A stretch of 64,000 bases of DNA from Candidatus Latescibacterota bacterium. Lineage in GTDB: Bacteria; Latescibacterota; UBA2968; UBA8231. Under the pieces are notes generated by a model, which was not told where the DNA came from, did no database searches, and saw only the letters and a program-made list of their open reading frames with translations. Every line of letters starts with the position of its first letter. The stretch's first letter is position 1. Shown here piece by piece: positions 26,038 through 34,066 of this stretch. A program made the translations under genes and the position numbers. Location: positions 1-64,000 of the forward strand of contig JAJEGS010000011.1 in the NCBI GenBank assembly GCA_022819745.1, written 5' to 3'.

Positions 26038-26973
26038 GTGAATATCGGACACTACGGCGTGGCCCCTGCCGCCTCGGTGCTGGATTGGCTTCTTGACTCA
26101 GACCCCTCCATCCGCTGGCAAGTCCTCCAAGATCTAGTCGACGTCGATAACGTCGCCGCCGAGCGTGCCCGCGTGGCAGATGAGGGATGGGGCCGACGAC
26201 TGCTCGATGAGCAGCGCCCAGACGGGCAGTGGGGCGATGGAGAAGTGCACCCGTTCTGGTGGACGAACCTGTACACCCTCCTCTACCTGCGTGATCTCGG
26301 CGTGGATCCTGAAAGCGATCGCACTCAACACGCGATCGAGCTAGTGCATTCGAGCGTGACTTGGGGCTCGTGGCACGGAGACTCTCCGTTCTTCGAGGGG
26401 GAGGAAGAGCCCTGCATCAACGGGCGCGTCGTGGCGCTCGGTGCCTACTTTGGGAAGCCGAGCCTCCGATTGGTGGACCTTCTGCTGAGCGAGCAGCTCG
26501 GGGATGGTGGGTGGAACTGTGAGGCGCTCCGCGGCTCCGTGCGCTCCTCATTCCATACGACGATTTGCGTCTTGGAGGGCTTGCTCGCACACGAGCAGTC
26601 CTTCGGGGAAGCCCCGGCCATCACGGAAGCCCGCGAGCGTGGTGAAGAGTATCTGCTAGAGCGGCACCTCCTCCGGCGGCTCTCCACGGGTGGTGTCATC
26701 GACGAAGGTTGGAGGCACCTCGCCTTTCCTCCGTTGTGGCACTACGATGTCCTGCGGGGCCTTGAATACGCGGTGACTGCAGGCTTTAAGGACGATCCGC
26801 GCCTGGCAGAAGCCATCGAGACAGTTGAAAGCCGTCAGCTTCCCGATGGACGCTGGCGCCTAGACGTGCAGCACAAGGACACCCTCTACGAGGAGATCGC
26901 CGGTGCTCCCGGAGAACCGAACCGATGGATCACGCTCCGCGCACTCCGCGCGCTGAGACGCTTGCGCCAATGA
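26038..26973 (+). CDS. Prenyltransferase/squalene-cyclase-like alpha-toroid protein
   Basis: A 311-residue soluble protein with repeated alpha-alpha hairpins and QW-like motifs: DEQRPDGQWGDGEVHPFW, EQLGDGGWNCEA and RQLPDGRWRLD. These glycine/tryptophan turn motifs are typical of the alpha-alpha toroid fold of squalene cyclases and protein prenyltransferases. It lacks the DXDD motif of terpene cyclases and is half their length, so it is probably not a cyclase. It may bind a ligand or act in an unrelated hydrolytic role. GTG start with AGAGGA upstream. No operon partner is evident after hisS. Confidence 0.7.
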   Translation: MNIGHYGVAPAASVLDWLLDSDPSIRWQVLQDLVDVDNVAAERARVADEGWGRRLLDEQRPDGQWGDGEVHPFWWTNLYTLLYLRDLGVDPESDRTQHAIELVHSSVTWGSWHGDSPFFEGEEEPCINGRVVALGAYFGKPSLRLVDLLLSEQLGDGGWNCEALRGSVRSSFHTTICVLEGLLAHEQSFGEAPAITEARERGEEYLLERHLLRRLSTGGVIDEGWRHLAFPPLWHYDVLRGLEYAVTAGFKDDPRLAEAIETVESRQLPDGRWRLDVQHKDTLYEEIAGAPGEPNRWITLRALRALRRLRQ

Positions 26974-27257
26974 AGGGCCCGCAGCGTCCGGTTTCTACGG
27001 CTTCGACATCTTGGAGATGTGGTCCGCCTGCCTAGATTCGAACCTCCCAACGAAAAGTTCGCAATTCGGTACGCCTTGGCCCACCATTATCCTTAAACGC
27101 GAATCGACCGTTGCGTTTTGCAGACCGCGCTTCTCGCACGGCTCCAAAGTTTCGAAAGCGCAGTCCGCCATTTCGAGGAAGCGAAACGAGCGGCCAGATT
27201 GACGCTAGATTAGATTTGTAGTAATGTTCCTACAAATAGAGAAATGGAGGTTTGGCG
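26974..27257. other. Intergenic stretch with possible decayed coding remnant
   Basis: No intact gene. In one forward frame, segments reading LPRFEPPNEKFAIRYALAHHYP and, after a stop, LLARLQSFESAVRHFEEAKR look protein-like and may be remains of a lost gene. The promoter of the following toxin-antitoxin pair must lie in the AT-rich 27205-27245 part. Confidence 0.25.
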
Positions 27258-27515
27258 ATGAGAATTACAAGCATTACGAGTAGAGAGTTCAATCGAGATG
27301 TGGGCAAAGCCAAACGGGCCGCCGCAACCGGGCCGGTTCTCATTACCGATCGCGGCCGTGCGGCACACGTCTTATTAACCATTGAAGACTATCTCAAGAT
27401 CACTGGCAAGGAAGAAAGCATCGTCGAATTGCTGGCCATGCCAGAAGCCGCTGACATAGATTTTGAGCCGCCGCGTTTGCATTGTGCAATGTATAGAACA
27501 GCGGATTTATCCTGA
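27258..27515 (+). CDS. Phd/YefM-type antitoxin
   Basis: An 85-residue antitoxin. The N-terminal DNA-binding half has the family pattern: a short beta strand (MRITSITSREFNRDVGKAKR), then GPVLITDRGRAAHVLLTIEDYLKI. The C-terminal tail would wrap around and inhibit the PIN toxin encoded next. The ATG at 27258 is preceded by GGAGG with ideal spacing; a TTG two codons earlier is possible. Family members repress their own promoter, and a dyad TGTAGTAATGTTCCTACA sits just upstream (about 27216-27233), a good operator candidate. Confidence 0.88.
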   Translation: MRITSITSREFNRDVGKAKRAAATGPVLITDRGRAAHVLLTIEDYLKITGKEESIVELLAMPEAADIDFEPPRLHCAMYRTADLS

Positions 27516-27518
27516 TTG

Positions 27519-27950
27519 ATGTACCTACTCGACACGAACGTCATTGCGGAACTGAGAAAAGCGAGGTCCCGCAAAGTCGATCAAAAGGTCTTGGCGTGGG
27601 CAAACAGCGTTTCCGCAGTGTGCCTCTTTTTGTCGGTTATCACGATTTTGGAACTCGAAATGGGTACCCTATTGATTGAGCGTCGAGACCCAAAACAGGG
27701 AACCGTACTCCGTTCTTGGCTCAATAAGCATGTCATGTCGGCATTCTCGGACCGCATTTTGCCAGTCGATACTGCGGTAGTCCAACGGTGCGCCAAACTG
27801 CACGTTCCCGACCCGCGTCCCGATCGCGATGCGCTTATTGCGGCTACGGCATTAGTTCACGGGATGGCGATAGTTACCCGCAACGTCGATGATTTTACTC
27901 CGCTAGGTGTTGAAATAGTGAATCCTTGGGAATACGTTCAATCCGCTTAA
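27519..27950 (+). CDS. vapC: PIN-domain RNase toxin (VapC/FitB-like)
   Basis: A 143-residue PIN-domain ribonuclease. The acidic active-site residues appear in family order: Asp near the N-terminus (YLLDTNVIAEL), Glu in ILELEMG, Asp in RPDRDALIAATA, and a late Asp in TRNVDDF. VapC-type toxins cut tRNA or rRNA and stop growth until the antitoxin is restored. It begins three bases after the antitoxin stop. The pair is more AT-rich than its neighbours, suggesting a mobile module. Confidence 0.88.
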   Translation: MYLLDTNVIAELRKARSRKVDQKVLAWANSVSAVCLFLSVITILELEMGTLLIERRDPKQGTVLRSWLNKHVMSAFSDRILPVDTAVVQRCAKLHVPDPRPDRDALIAATALVHGMAIVTRNVDDFTPLGVEIVNPWEYVQSA

Positions 27951-28012
27951 TATCTGCTGGATTTCCGTTACCTCAATCCCCGCTGCTATGAACTTCGTTT
28001 AGGACGACTATA

Positions 28013-28984
28013 ATGAATATCGGACTCTGCGCTTGGAGCTTCACCGGCGCTCACAAAGAAGCTGACCGCGCGATTGACCCCCACACCCCCGAGGGCCTGA
28101 CGCGCCTAGCCCGCGACAACGGCCTCCACAGCGTCGAATTTGCGTCCCAATGGCTGGGCGACTGCTCGTCGGAGGAGCGGGCAGTTTTTGCCGAGGCTCG
28201 CGCCGGTCTCGATCTGTTCTTGGACACGGGCGGCGACAACTACGCCGAAGACATTGCGCCGCTGCGCCAAGCCATTGAGACGGCGCACCAAACTGGTGCC
28301 CGCGCCGTGCGCACGACCGTCAGTCGCCTCCTCGAAGGCAACCGCACTGAGTATGGTGCCGAGGGGATGCGAGATTACATTGAAGCCTTGGTGCAGCCCT
28401 TCAAGGAAGTTATGCCGCTCGCCGAGGAATACGGCATTCCGGTGGGCATTGAAAACCACCAGGATTTGAGTTCGTGGGAATTGCTGTCGCTGTGCGAAAA
28501 GGTTGGCAGCCTGCAACTAGGCGTCACTATGGACGTAGGCAATGCCTTTGCCGTTGGCGAGCATCCCTTAGCGTTTGCCGAGCGGATTTTGCCGATCCTC
28601 AAGCACGTCCACATCAAGGACTACACGGTCCACCCTACACCTTCGGGCTACCGCCTCAAGCGCTGCGCCATCGGCGACGGGGTCGTCGATTGGCCGGAGA
28701 TTATTGCGCTATTCGACCGCGAGGTGCCGCAGGTTCAGGGCTGCATTGAACTCGGCGCGAGCGCCGCCCGCCACATTCGCCTTTTGGAAGAGGACTGGTG
28801 GGCGACTTTTCCCGAGCGACCTATCTATGAGACGATAAATGCCATCCGCACCCTGCATCAGGCGGCTGGCGACCCTGACGATTGGCAGACGCCGCACGAG
28901 CGCGGGGAGAGTGCGGACGTGCGGGTTGCTTATGAGCTAGAGCAGTTTGAACGCTCGGTGGCTTATGTGCGGGGGATTGCCTAG
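28013..28984 (+). CDS. Sugar phosphate isomerase/epimerase-like TIM barrel
   Basis: A 323-residue xylose-isomerase-like (AP endonuclease 2 family) protein. It begins MNIGLCAWSF and contains the metal-site strands GIPVGIENHQDLSS (Glu), GVTMDVGNAFAV (Asp), KHVHIKDYTV (His, Asp) and a late GCIELGASA (Glu). These match the divalent-metal site of hydroxypyruvate isomerase, tagatose epimerase and inositol dehydratase relatives. The reaction is likely isomerisation or dehydration of a keto sugar or inositol-like compound. The start is a little after an AT-rich leader, with the ribosome binding site reduced to AGGACG. Confidence 0.82.
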   Translation: MNIGLCAWSFTGAHKEADRAIDPHTPEGLTRLARDNGLHSVEFASQWLGDCSSEERAVFAEARAGLDLFLDTGGDNYAEDIAPLRQAIETAHQTGARAVRTTVSRLLEGNRTEYGAEGMRDYIEALVQPFKEVMPLAEEYGIPVGIENHQDLSSWELLSLCEKVGSLQLGVTMDVGNAFAVGEHPLAFAERILPILKHVHIKDYTVHPTPSGYRLKRCAIGDGVVDWPEIIALFDREVPQVQGCIELGASAARHIRLLEEDWWATFPERPIYETINAIRTLHQAAGDPDDWQTPHERGESADVRVAYELEQFERSVAYVRGIA

Positions 28985-29036
28985 GAAATGGATTAGCTGA
29001 ATTGGGCTAGCTATCACAAGTGCGGGAAACAGACTT

Positions 29037-29855
29037 ATGCCGTCTCTTGCATGTTTGATCAAAAAACACCGTGCTGAAATAACCAAGCGTCTCCATCTAA
29101 GTTGCGGGCGTTGGTGCAGGTTGCCAGAGCGCATTGCAAAATGTGAAGAGGAACAGGTCTGTGAAGACGAACAACTTTGGACCTTTCTTGCTGCATGTGG
29201 TTATGCGATAGCCGGTGCCGAAGGCGTAAAGAAACTCACCAAAATACTCACTGGCTCAGATCTGTCCCAACCAGACTGTGCAAAGATATGGATGGAAGTC
29301 TTGCCATTTCCTCCAAGAAAGCGCGAGGGCAACACCAATCTCGATTTAGCCCTCGGCACAATCAAGTGTAGGGATGAAACGACTGGTGGAATAAAGCTAG
29401 GATCTCAATCTCCTTCTTGGATATGCTTTTGCGAGATGAAGTGGTACTCGGACATATCTACCAGCACAACACATGATATTCACCGCAACCAACTAGCTCG
29501 CGTAATAGAAAACGCCCTCTATTTCAATGACGGGGACAGACATTCCGATTGCGTTTATGTCGCTCTCGTCACCCCTAAAGCCTTCAAGAATACAAATGCA
29601 AAATCCCGGCTATATCAGTACAAATTCGAGGAATATGAGGCCAATCGGGGCCATCTTGTGAAAGACTTTGAAGCGTGTGTTCTAGAAGAGAAAAGAGAAC
29701 ATGCAATTGGTAATGTAGCGGATCGGGTAGGGAGGCTTACCCTTCGTTGGCCTACGTATGACGAGATATTCGCTAACATTCCCGACAGCAAGATTAGCAA
29801 AAAACTGAAGGAGTTCTGGCAAGAACGCGGAAACTACCAAGGCAGAGCACAATAA
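29037..29855 (+). CDS. Putative PD-(D/E)XK-like nuclease, unrecognised family
   Basis: A 272-residue protein with no clear relative. Asp103 in NTNLDLALG and Glu133-x-Lys135 in ICFCEMKW, followed by a strand reading DCVYVALVTP, reproduce the D...ExK core of restriction-type nucleases. The N-terminal 50 residues are Cys- and Lys-rich. The base composition is clearly AT-richer than both flanking genes, and it interrupts a cluster of catabolic genes, so horizontal arrival is likely. The start Met has no strong ribosome binding site. It might be an orphan restriction or defence nuclease; no methyltransferase is adjacent. Confidence 0.55.
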   Translation: MPSLACLIKKHRAEITKRLHLSCGRWCRLPERIAKCEEEQVCEDEQLWTFLAACGYAIAGAEGVKKLTKILTGSDLSQPDCAKIWMEVLPFPPRKREGNTNLDLALGTIKCRDETTGGIKLGSQSPSWICFCEMKWYSDISTSTTHDIHRNQLARVIENALYFNDGDRHSDCVYVALVTPKAFKNTNAKSRLYQYKFEEYEANRGHLVKDFEACVLEEKREHAIGNVADRVGRLTLRWPTYDEIFANIPDSKISKKLKEFWQERGNYQGRAQ

Positions 29856-29887
29856 TTTTTCGCCCTTTCTATATATGGAGCTAAACC

Positions 29888-31396
29888 ATGTCCGACCGTC
29901 CCAATATCCTCTTCATAATGTCCGATCAGCTCATCGCCGCTCTGACCGGTGCTTATGGCCATCCAGTCGTCCAGACGCCGCACTTGAATCGCCTCGCTGC
30001 CGAGGGCGTCCGTTTTGACTCGGCCTATACTCCGTTCCCCTTGTGCGCTCCGGGTCGCGCCTGCATCACCAGCGGACGCCATGCCTCGGAAATCGGCGCT
30101 TGGGACAACGGCGCGCTCTTGGCCGCAGATGTCCCGTCGTACGCCCACTACCTCAGCAACGCGGGTTACGACACCGTGCTTTCGGGCAAGATGCACTTCG
30201 TCGGCCCCGATCAGATACACGGCTTCCACCGTCGGCTGACGACTGACATCTACCCGCCCGATTTTTCGTGGGTCAAGGAAGAGTGGATTCGCATCAAGGA
30301 GACGAAGGGGGAGGATTACGAAGAAGTCATGGGCAACCGTCCCACGTATAACGCCGGTGGCTACACTGGCCAAGCCGTGCGCGTCAACTTCTGGCACAAC
30401 GCCCTTAGCTACGACGAAGAGACGCACTTCCGCGCCGTCGAATACCTGCGCGCCCAAAGCGGCGACACTCCCTTCTTGCTCTGCGCCTCCTTCCACCACC
30501 CGCACGAGCCATTCCATCCGCCGCAGGCGTATTGGGACCGCTACGCAGACGCCGAGATCGCCATCCCTGAATTCCCGGCCAATCTCGATGAGACCTACTC
30601 GGCGATGGATCGCTGGCTCAACGCCTACCACGGCACCCGCCGCTTCGACTTGCGCGACCCCGAGAGTCTGCGCCGCCTGCGCCGTGCGTACTACGGCTTG
30701 GTGACATACCTCGACGACAAGGTCGGCGGTCTGCTGGCAACGCTGGAGGAAACGGGCCAGCTCGACAATACGGTCGTGGTCTTTACTTCCGACCACGGAG
30801 ATATGCTGTGCGAAAAGGAGATGGTGCAGAAGCGCTGTTTCTACGAGTGGTCGTGCCGCGTCCCCCTCATCGTCCGCTTTCCCGACCAGTGGCAGGCCGG
30901 CACCACTGTCGAGACGCCGACCTCGCTTCTCGACCTGCTGCCGACGTTTTGCGAGTTAGCCGGTGCCGAGGCGAGCTTGCCCCACGATGGCATTAGCCTG
31001 CTGCCAATCATCGAAGGGCAGCAAACCGACCGCCACATCTTCGCCCAAGCCCACGAAGCGGTGGGCGCGCCTTGCATTATGGTCCGCGAGGGCCGGTTCA
31101 AATACAATTACATCCACGGCCACCAGCCGCAGCTTTTTGACTTGGAGAGCGATCCCGGCGAGTGGAATAACCTCGCTGGCGCAGCGGAGCACGCCGCAAC
31201 TGAAACGCGCCTGCGCGGACTGATCCTCGACCGCTTCGACCCCGATAAAATGGCTGCCGATAATCTCGACAGCCTCTACCGCCGTCGCCTAATCCGGGAC
31301 GTGATGTACAAGCACGACGCCTCGTGGAATCACACTACGACTTTCGATCCGAGGCGAGGGGCGCTCGACCAGTACTTGCCGCCGCTATCCTCCTAA
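29888..31396 (+). CDS. Choline-sulfatase-like type I sulfatase
   Basis: A 502-residue sulfatase. The formylglycine signature CAPGR starts at Cys53, which must be oxidised to formylglycine for activity. NILFIMSDQ near the N-terminus and TSDHGDML supply metal ligands. The long stretch SGKMHFVGPDQIHGF then TTDIYPPDFSW is characteristic of choline sulfatases, and the C-terminal segment resembles the choline-sulfatase C domain. The enzyme would free sulfate and choline from choline-O-sulfate, a marine and plant osmolyte. It has no signal peptide, so it acts in the cytoplasm, as BetC does. Its 3' end overlaps the convergent FAH-family gene by 12 bp. Confidence 0.87.
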   Translation: MSDRPNILFIMSDQLIAALTGAYGHPVVQTPHLNRLAAEGVRFDSAYTPFPLCAPGRACITSGRHASEIGAWDNGALLAADVPSYAHYLSNAGYDTVLSGKMHFVGPDQIHGFHRRLTTDIYPPDFSWVKEEWIRIKETKGEDYEEVMGNRPTYNAGGYTGQAVRVNFWHNALSYDEETHFRAVEYLRAQSGDTPFLLCASFHHPHEPFHPPQAYWDRYADAEIAIPEFPANLDETYSAMDRWLNAYHGTRRFDLRDPESLRRLRRAYYGLVTYLDDKVGGLLATLEETGQLDNTVVVFTSDHGDMLCEKEMVQKRCFYEWSCRVPLIVRFPDQWQAGTTVETPTSLLDLLPTFCELAGAEASLPHDGISLLPIIEGQQTDRHIFAQAHEAVGAPCIMVREGRFKYNYIHGHQPQLFDLESDPGEWNNLAGAAEHAATETRLRGLILDRFDPDKMAADNLDSLYRRRLIRDVMYKHDASWNHTTTFDPRRGALDQYLPPLSS

Positions 31397-32407
31397 CCCC
31401 TGTAGCTGAGCTGGCTCTTCGAGGGGTACCACGGGATTTTCCAAAACCCCGATTCCGCCGGAAAAGGTCAATTGCATCACGTCTCCGTCCAAAAGCCCCG
31501 TCGCCAAATCCGCCTCGGCAAAGACGATGGGCGTTCCCCAATAAAACGCCATCAGGGTGCGTGGCTCTAGAGGCAACCGACTGAAAAGGTGGCGCTCTAA
31601 GTGCAGGAGCCGTCCGGGCATATTCAGGTTGTTCTGGCCGGTTGGGCCCTTTTTGTAGGCGATGGATTGTCCATCGCGCAAGATGCGGCACGAGACCTCG
31701 ACTTCGGAGTCGTCGTACTCGTCGGCTGTAATCAACACTGGGCCTAGGGAAGCGCAGCCACCGGCCCAGTTTTTGGCTTGGGGCAAGTTGAGGGGATTGG
31801 CGGCCTCAATACCGTTGTCGGTGGCGTCGTTGCCGCCGGTGTAGCCCAGCCGCTCCAAGCGGCCTTGGCGCGTCAGGCCATAGACTGATACTAGCTCAGT
31901 CTCGGGCACTAAGCGCTGGGTGTCGCCGGGTCGGGTGATGGGCTGGCCGTGCCCGACGACGGCGTCCGGCTCGCCCTTGGCGAACAGCTCGGGTCGCCCG
32001 CCGCCGGACACTTCGCGGTATTTTTGGTCGTACACGTTGATGGCCTCGCCAGTGGCCTGCTGTGCTTCGATCTCGCGCAACTTGGCGCTGACTTCGTGGG
32101 TGACGCCGGCTAGCCACACGCGTAGGGCGTGGGGATGGCCGGGTGGGCCGCTGACTGGCTTGGTGAGGTACGGGTCGTGGGTGCTGCGGTTGGCCAACAG
32201 CGCGTCTAGCGACAGGCGGCGCGCCGCCTGTTTTTGCAGGTTTTGAGCGGCGGCCACCAGCCCAATCTCGTCGCCGCCACCGTCGTAGTAGAGTTGATGT
32301 ACGGTGCGCAGCCCTTGGTCTGCGTCCGTCAGATCTAAGACCTCGTCGCCGATGACGAGACCCAAGCGCATGCCGTCGCCCGGCTCGATAAATTGCACTA
32401 GTTTCAC
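31385..32407 (-). CDS. Fumarylacetoacetate-hydrolase-family protein (AraD1/GguC-like)
   Basis: A 340-residue FAH-fold protein. Typical features are the KPVSGP-like and NWAGGCASLGPVLITADEYDD segments, the latter matching the metal/substrate loop of FAH enzymes, and a C-terminal YWGTPIVFAEADLATGLLDGDV corresponding to the family's GT-P-GV-G-LxxGDxv block. The full-length pattern is closest to AraD1/GguC proteins linked to arabinose and galactose acid catabolism. The reaction is likely hydrolysis or dehydration of a 2-keto-3-deoxy sugar acid. It lies 24 bp downstream of mqnD but is probably unrelated to menaquinone. Confidence 0.78.
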   Translation of the reverse strand: MKLVQFIEPGDGMRLGLVIGDEVLDLTDADQGLRTVHQLYYDGGGDEIGLVAAAQNLQKQAARRLSLDALLANRSTHDPYLTKPVSGPPGHPHALRVWLAGVTHEVSAKLREIEAQQATGEAINVYDQKYREVSGGGRPELFAKGEPDAVVGHGQPITRPGDTQRLVPETELVSVYGLTRQGRLERLGYTGGNDATDNGIEAANPLNLPQAKNWAGGCASLGPVLITADEYDDSEVEVSCRILRDGQSIAYKKGPTGQNNLNMPGRLLHLERHLFSRLPLEPRTLMAFYWGTPIVFAEADLATGLLDGDVMQLTFSGGIGVLENPVVPLEEPAQLQGLGG

Positions 32408-32431
32408 GCGTATTACTCCCTGGTGATCGTT

Positions 32432-33259
32432 TTAAGAGATAAAGAGCGGCGCATCGGACTTCGGTGCGATGCCGGCCCGCTCGGCCCGCTCGATTAGGTC
32501 GAATATAGCGGCCTCACCGTCCGCTCCGTAGTCGAAGGTGTGCTGGTTGACGTACAGGTCGATGTGCGCCTGCATGACGCTGTCGTCCATTTCTTGGGCG
32601 TGTTGGCGGATATAGCCCCGCACCGCGTCTGGGTGGGCATAGGCGTACTCCACGCTCTGCACGAGCGCGCGGTCGAGCTGGCTGATGAGTTCGGCTCCGA
32701 GGCTGCGCCGCGCGAGGATGCCGCCGAGGGGGATCGGGTGCCCGGTGCTTTCCTCCCACCACTGGCCTAGGTCGATGATCGCTGCTAGCCCGTGTTGGGC
32801 ATAGGTGAAGCGGCTCTCGTGGATGATGACGCCTGCATCGACTACGCCCTGCGCGGTCGCTCCTACTATCTGGTCGAAAGGCATGACCGCTAGCTGCTCA
32901 ATGCTAGGATCAAAGAGCCGCAGCAAGAGAGCTGCGGTGGTCAGCCGTCCGGGAATGGCGATCCGCTTGTGTTTGAGGTCTTCCAGTGCCAGCTCTTCCC
33001 GCGCTACTAACAGCGGCCCGCATCCCCTACCCAAGGCACCACCCGAGTGCAGGAGGCAGTACTCCTCCCGCAGGTGCGCCAGCGCGTGGAAGGATATTTT
33101 GGTCGCGTCGAGTTGCCCCCGTAGCGCCATCTCATTGAGCGTCTCGATGTCCGCTAGCACTTCCTCGCATTCGGGCGCGCCGGCGATATGCCCGTGGACC
33201 AAGCCGCAAAAGACAAACGTATCGTTGGGACAGGGCGAATAGCCCAAGGTCACGCGCAT
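32432..33259 (-). CDS. mqnD: 1,4-dihydroxy-6-naphthoate synthase (futalosine pathway)
   Basis: A 275-residue periplasmic-binding-protein-fold enzyme. The opening GYSPCPNDTFVFCGLVHG is a signature of MqnD, which converts cyclic dehypoxanthine futalosine to 1,4-dihydroxy-6-naphthoate. Other family features are DATKISFHAL, GCGPLLVA and GVIIHESRFTYAQ. Its start overlaps the end of mqnB by 10 bp, so the two are coupled. Their presence says the organism makes menaquinone by the futalosine route. mqnA, mqnC and mqnE are not in the window. Confidence 0.92.
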   Translation of the reverse strand: MRVTLGYSPCPNDTFVFCGLVHGHIAGAPECEEVLADIETLNEMALRGQLDATKISFHALAHLREEYCLLHSGGALGRGCGPLLVAREELALEDLKHKRIAIPGRLTTAALLLRLFDPSIEQLAVMPFDQIVGATAQGVVDAGVIIHESRFTYAQHGLAAIIDLGQWWEESTGHPIPLGGILARRSLGAELISQLDRALVQSVEYAYAHPDAVRGYIRQHAQEMDDSVMQAHIDLYVNQHTFDYGADGEAAIFDLIERAERAGIAPKSDAPLFIS

Positions 33260-33972
33260 AGCCCCTCCTCCAGAAGCTCCTGAGCCGCGGCCTGCGCCCT
33301 AGCGGCGGCTCCTGGCAAATCCCATTGCTCCCGCGCGCGTTGCTCGACTATGTTGCTCATGGCGCGCAACTCGGCAAAAGGCACTTCGTACAGGGCGCAT
33401 AAGTGCGCGGCGGCCGCGCCCTCCATGTTTTCGCACAAGGCCCCAAAGCGTCGCCCTCTTTCCAGCCCCAATTCGTCGGTGCCTGAGCATTCCTGCACGG
33501 TGACGAAGGGGCCGATGTGGGCTTCGGGCAAAGCCGCCGCCGCCCGCTGCACCCACTGCTCGTCGATGGGAAAGCAATTGTAATAAGAACGCCCTTTCTC
33601 CAGCACTGGAATGCCAATCAGCTCTCCACCCTGCCAGCCGTCCGGCGTCCGCACCCCCAAATCTCCGTAGTTTTCCTCGCTAGCCAAGGCTAAGTCTCCG
33701 ACGCTTGCCCCGCTCTCTGGATACGCCCCGCCCACGCCGATCTGTACGACTCGCCGCGGCCGCTGCGCCTGCAAGTAGCAGGTGAGCGCGTGCGCTGTGT
33801 TCACTGCGCCGATTCCGGTCGCCACCAAGGTCACCGGCTGTGTGCCAATTTTCCCGCTCACCCATTCGCGTTCGGCGATGTTGCGCTGTACGCGCTCGGC
33901 CACGGCCTCTCTTAGGGCAAGTTGCTCAAAGGCCGTTGCGCTCAGCACGAGGATCTCTTCCGTGGCCGTCAT
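33250..33972 (-). CDS. mqnB: Futalosine hydrolase
   Basis: A 240-residue nucleoside-phosphorylase-fold enzyme that splits futalosine into dehypoxanthinyl futalosine and hypoxanthine. Family marks are ATGIGAVNTAHAL, QIGVGGAYPESGASVGDLALA and ENMEGAAAAHLCALYEVPF (the catalytic ENMEGA segment). It is the first gene of an operon with mqnD and is divergent from the enolase-superfamily gene at 34067, with a promoter region of about 95 bp between. Confidence 0.92.
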   Translation of the reverse strand: MTATEEILVLSATAFEQLALREAVAERVQRNIAEREWVSGKIGTQPVTLVATGIGAVNTAHALTCYLQAQRPRRVVQIGVGGAYPESGASVGDLALASEENYGDLGVRTPDGWQGGELIGIPVLEKGRSYYNCFPIDEQWVQRAAAALPEAHIGPFVTVQECSGTDELGLERGRRFGALCENMEGAAAAHLCALYEVPFAELRAMSNIVEQRAREQWDLPGAAARAQAAAQELLEEGLCA

Positions 33973-34066
33973 CGGGCATTCCTGTTAAAATGTCGAATAA
34001 TATACGGTTGACTGCACCGAGGGCCAGCCGTACAATCCGGCCAGTCACCCTTCCCTGGATAGCCTT

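Noticed and set aside
26990..27060. A GGTTCGAATC T-loop-like string on the minus strand, suggesting a tRNA
   Set aside because: The flanking five-base arms (GGAGG and CTAGG) do not pair, and no anticodon arm or acceptor stem can be built around it.
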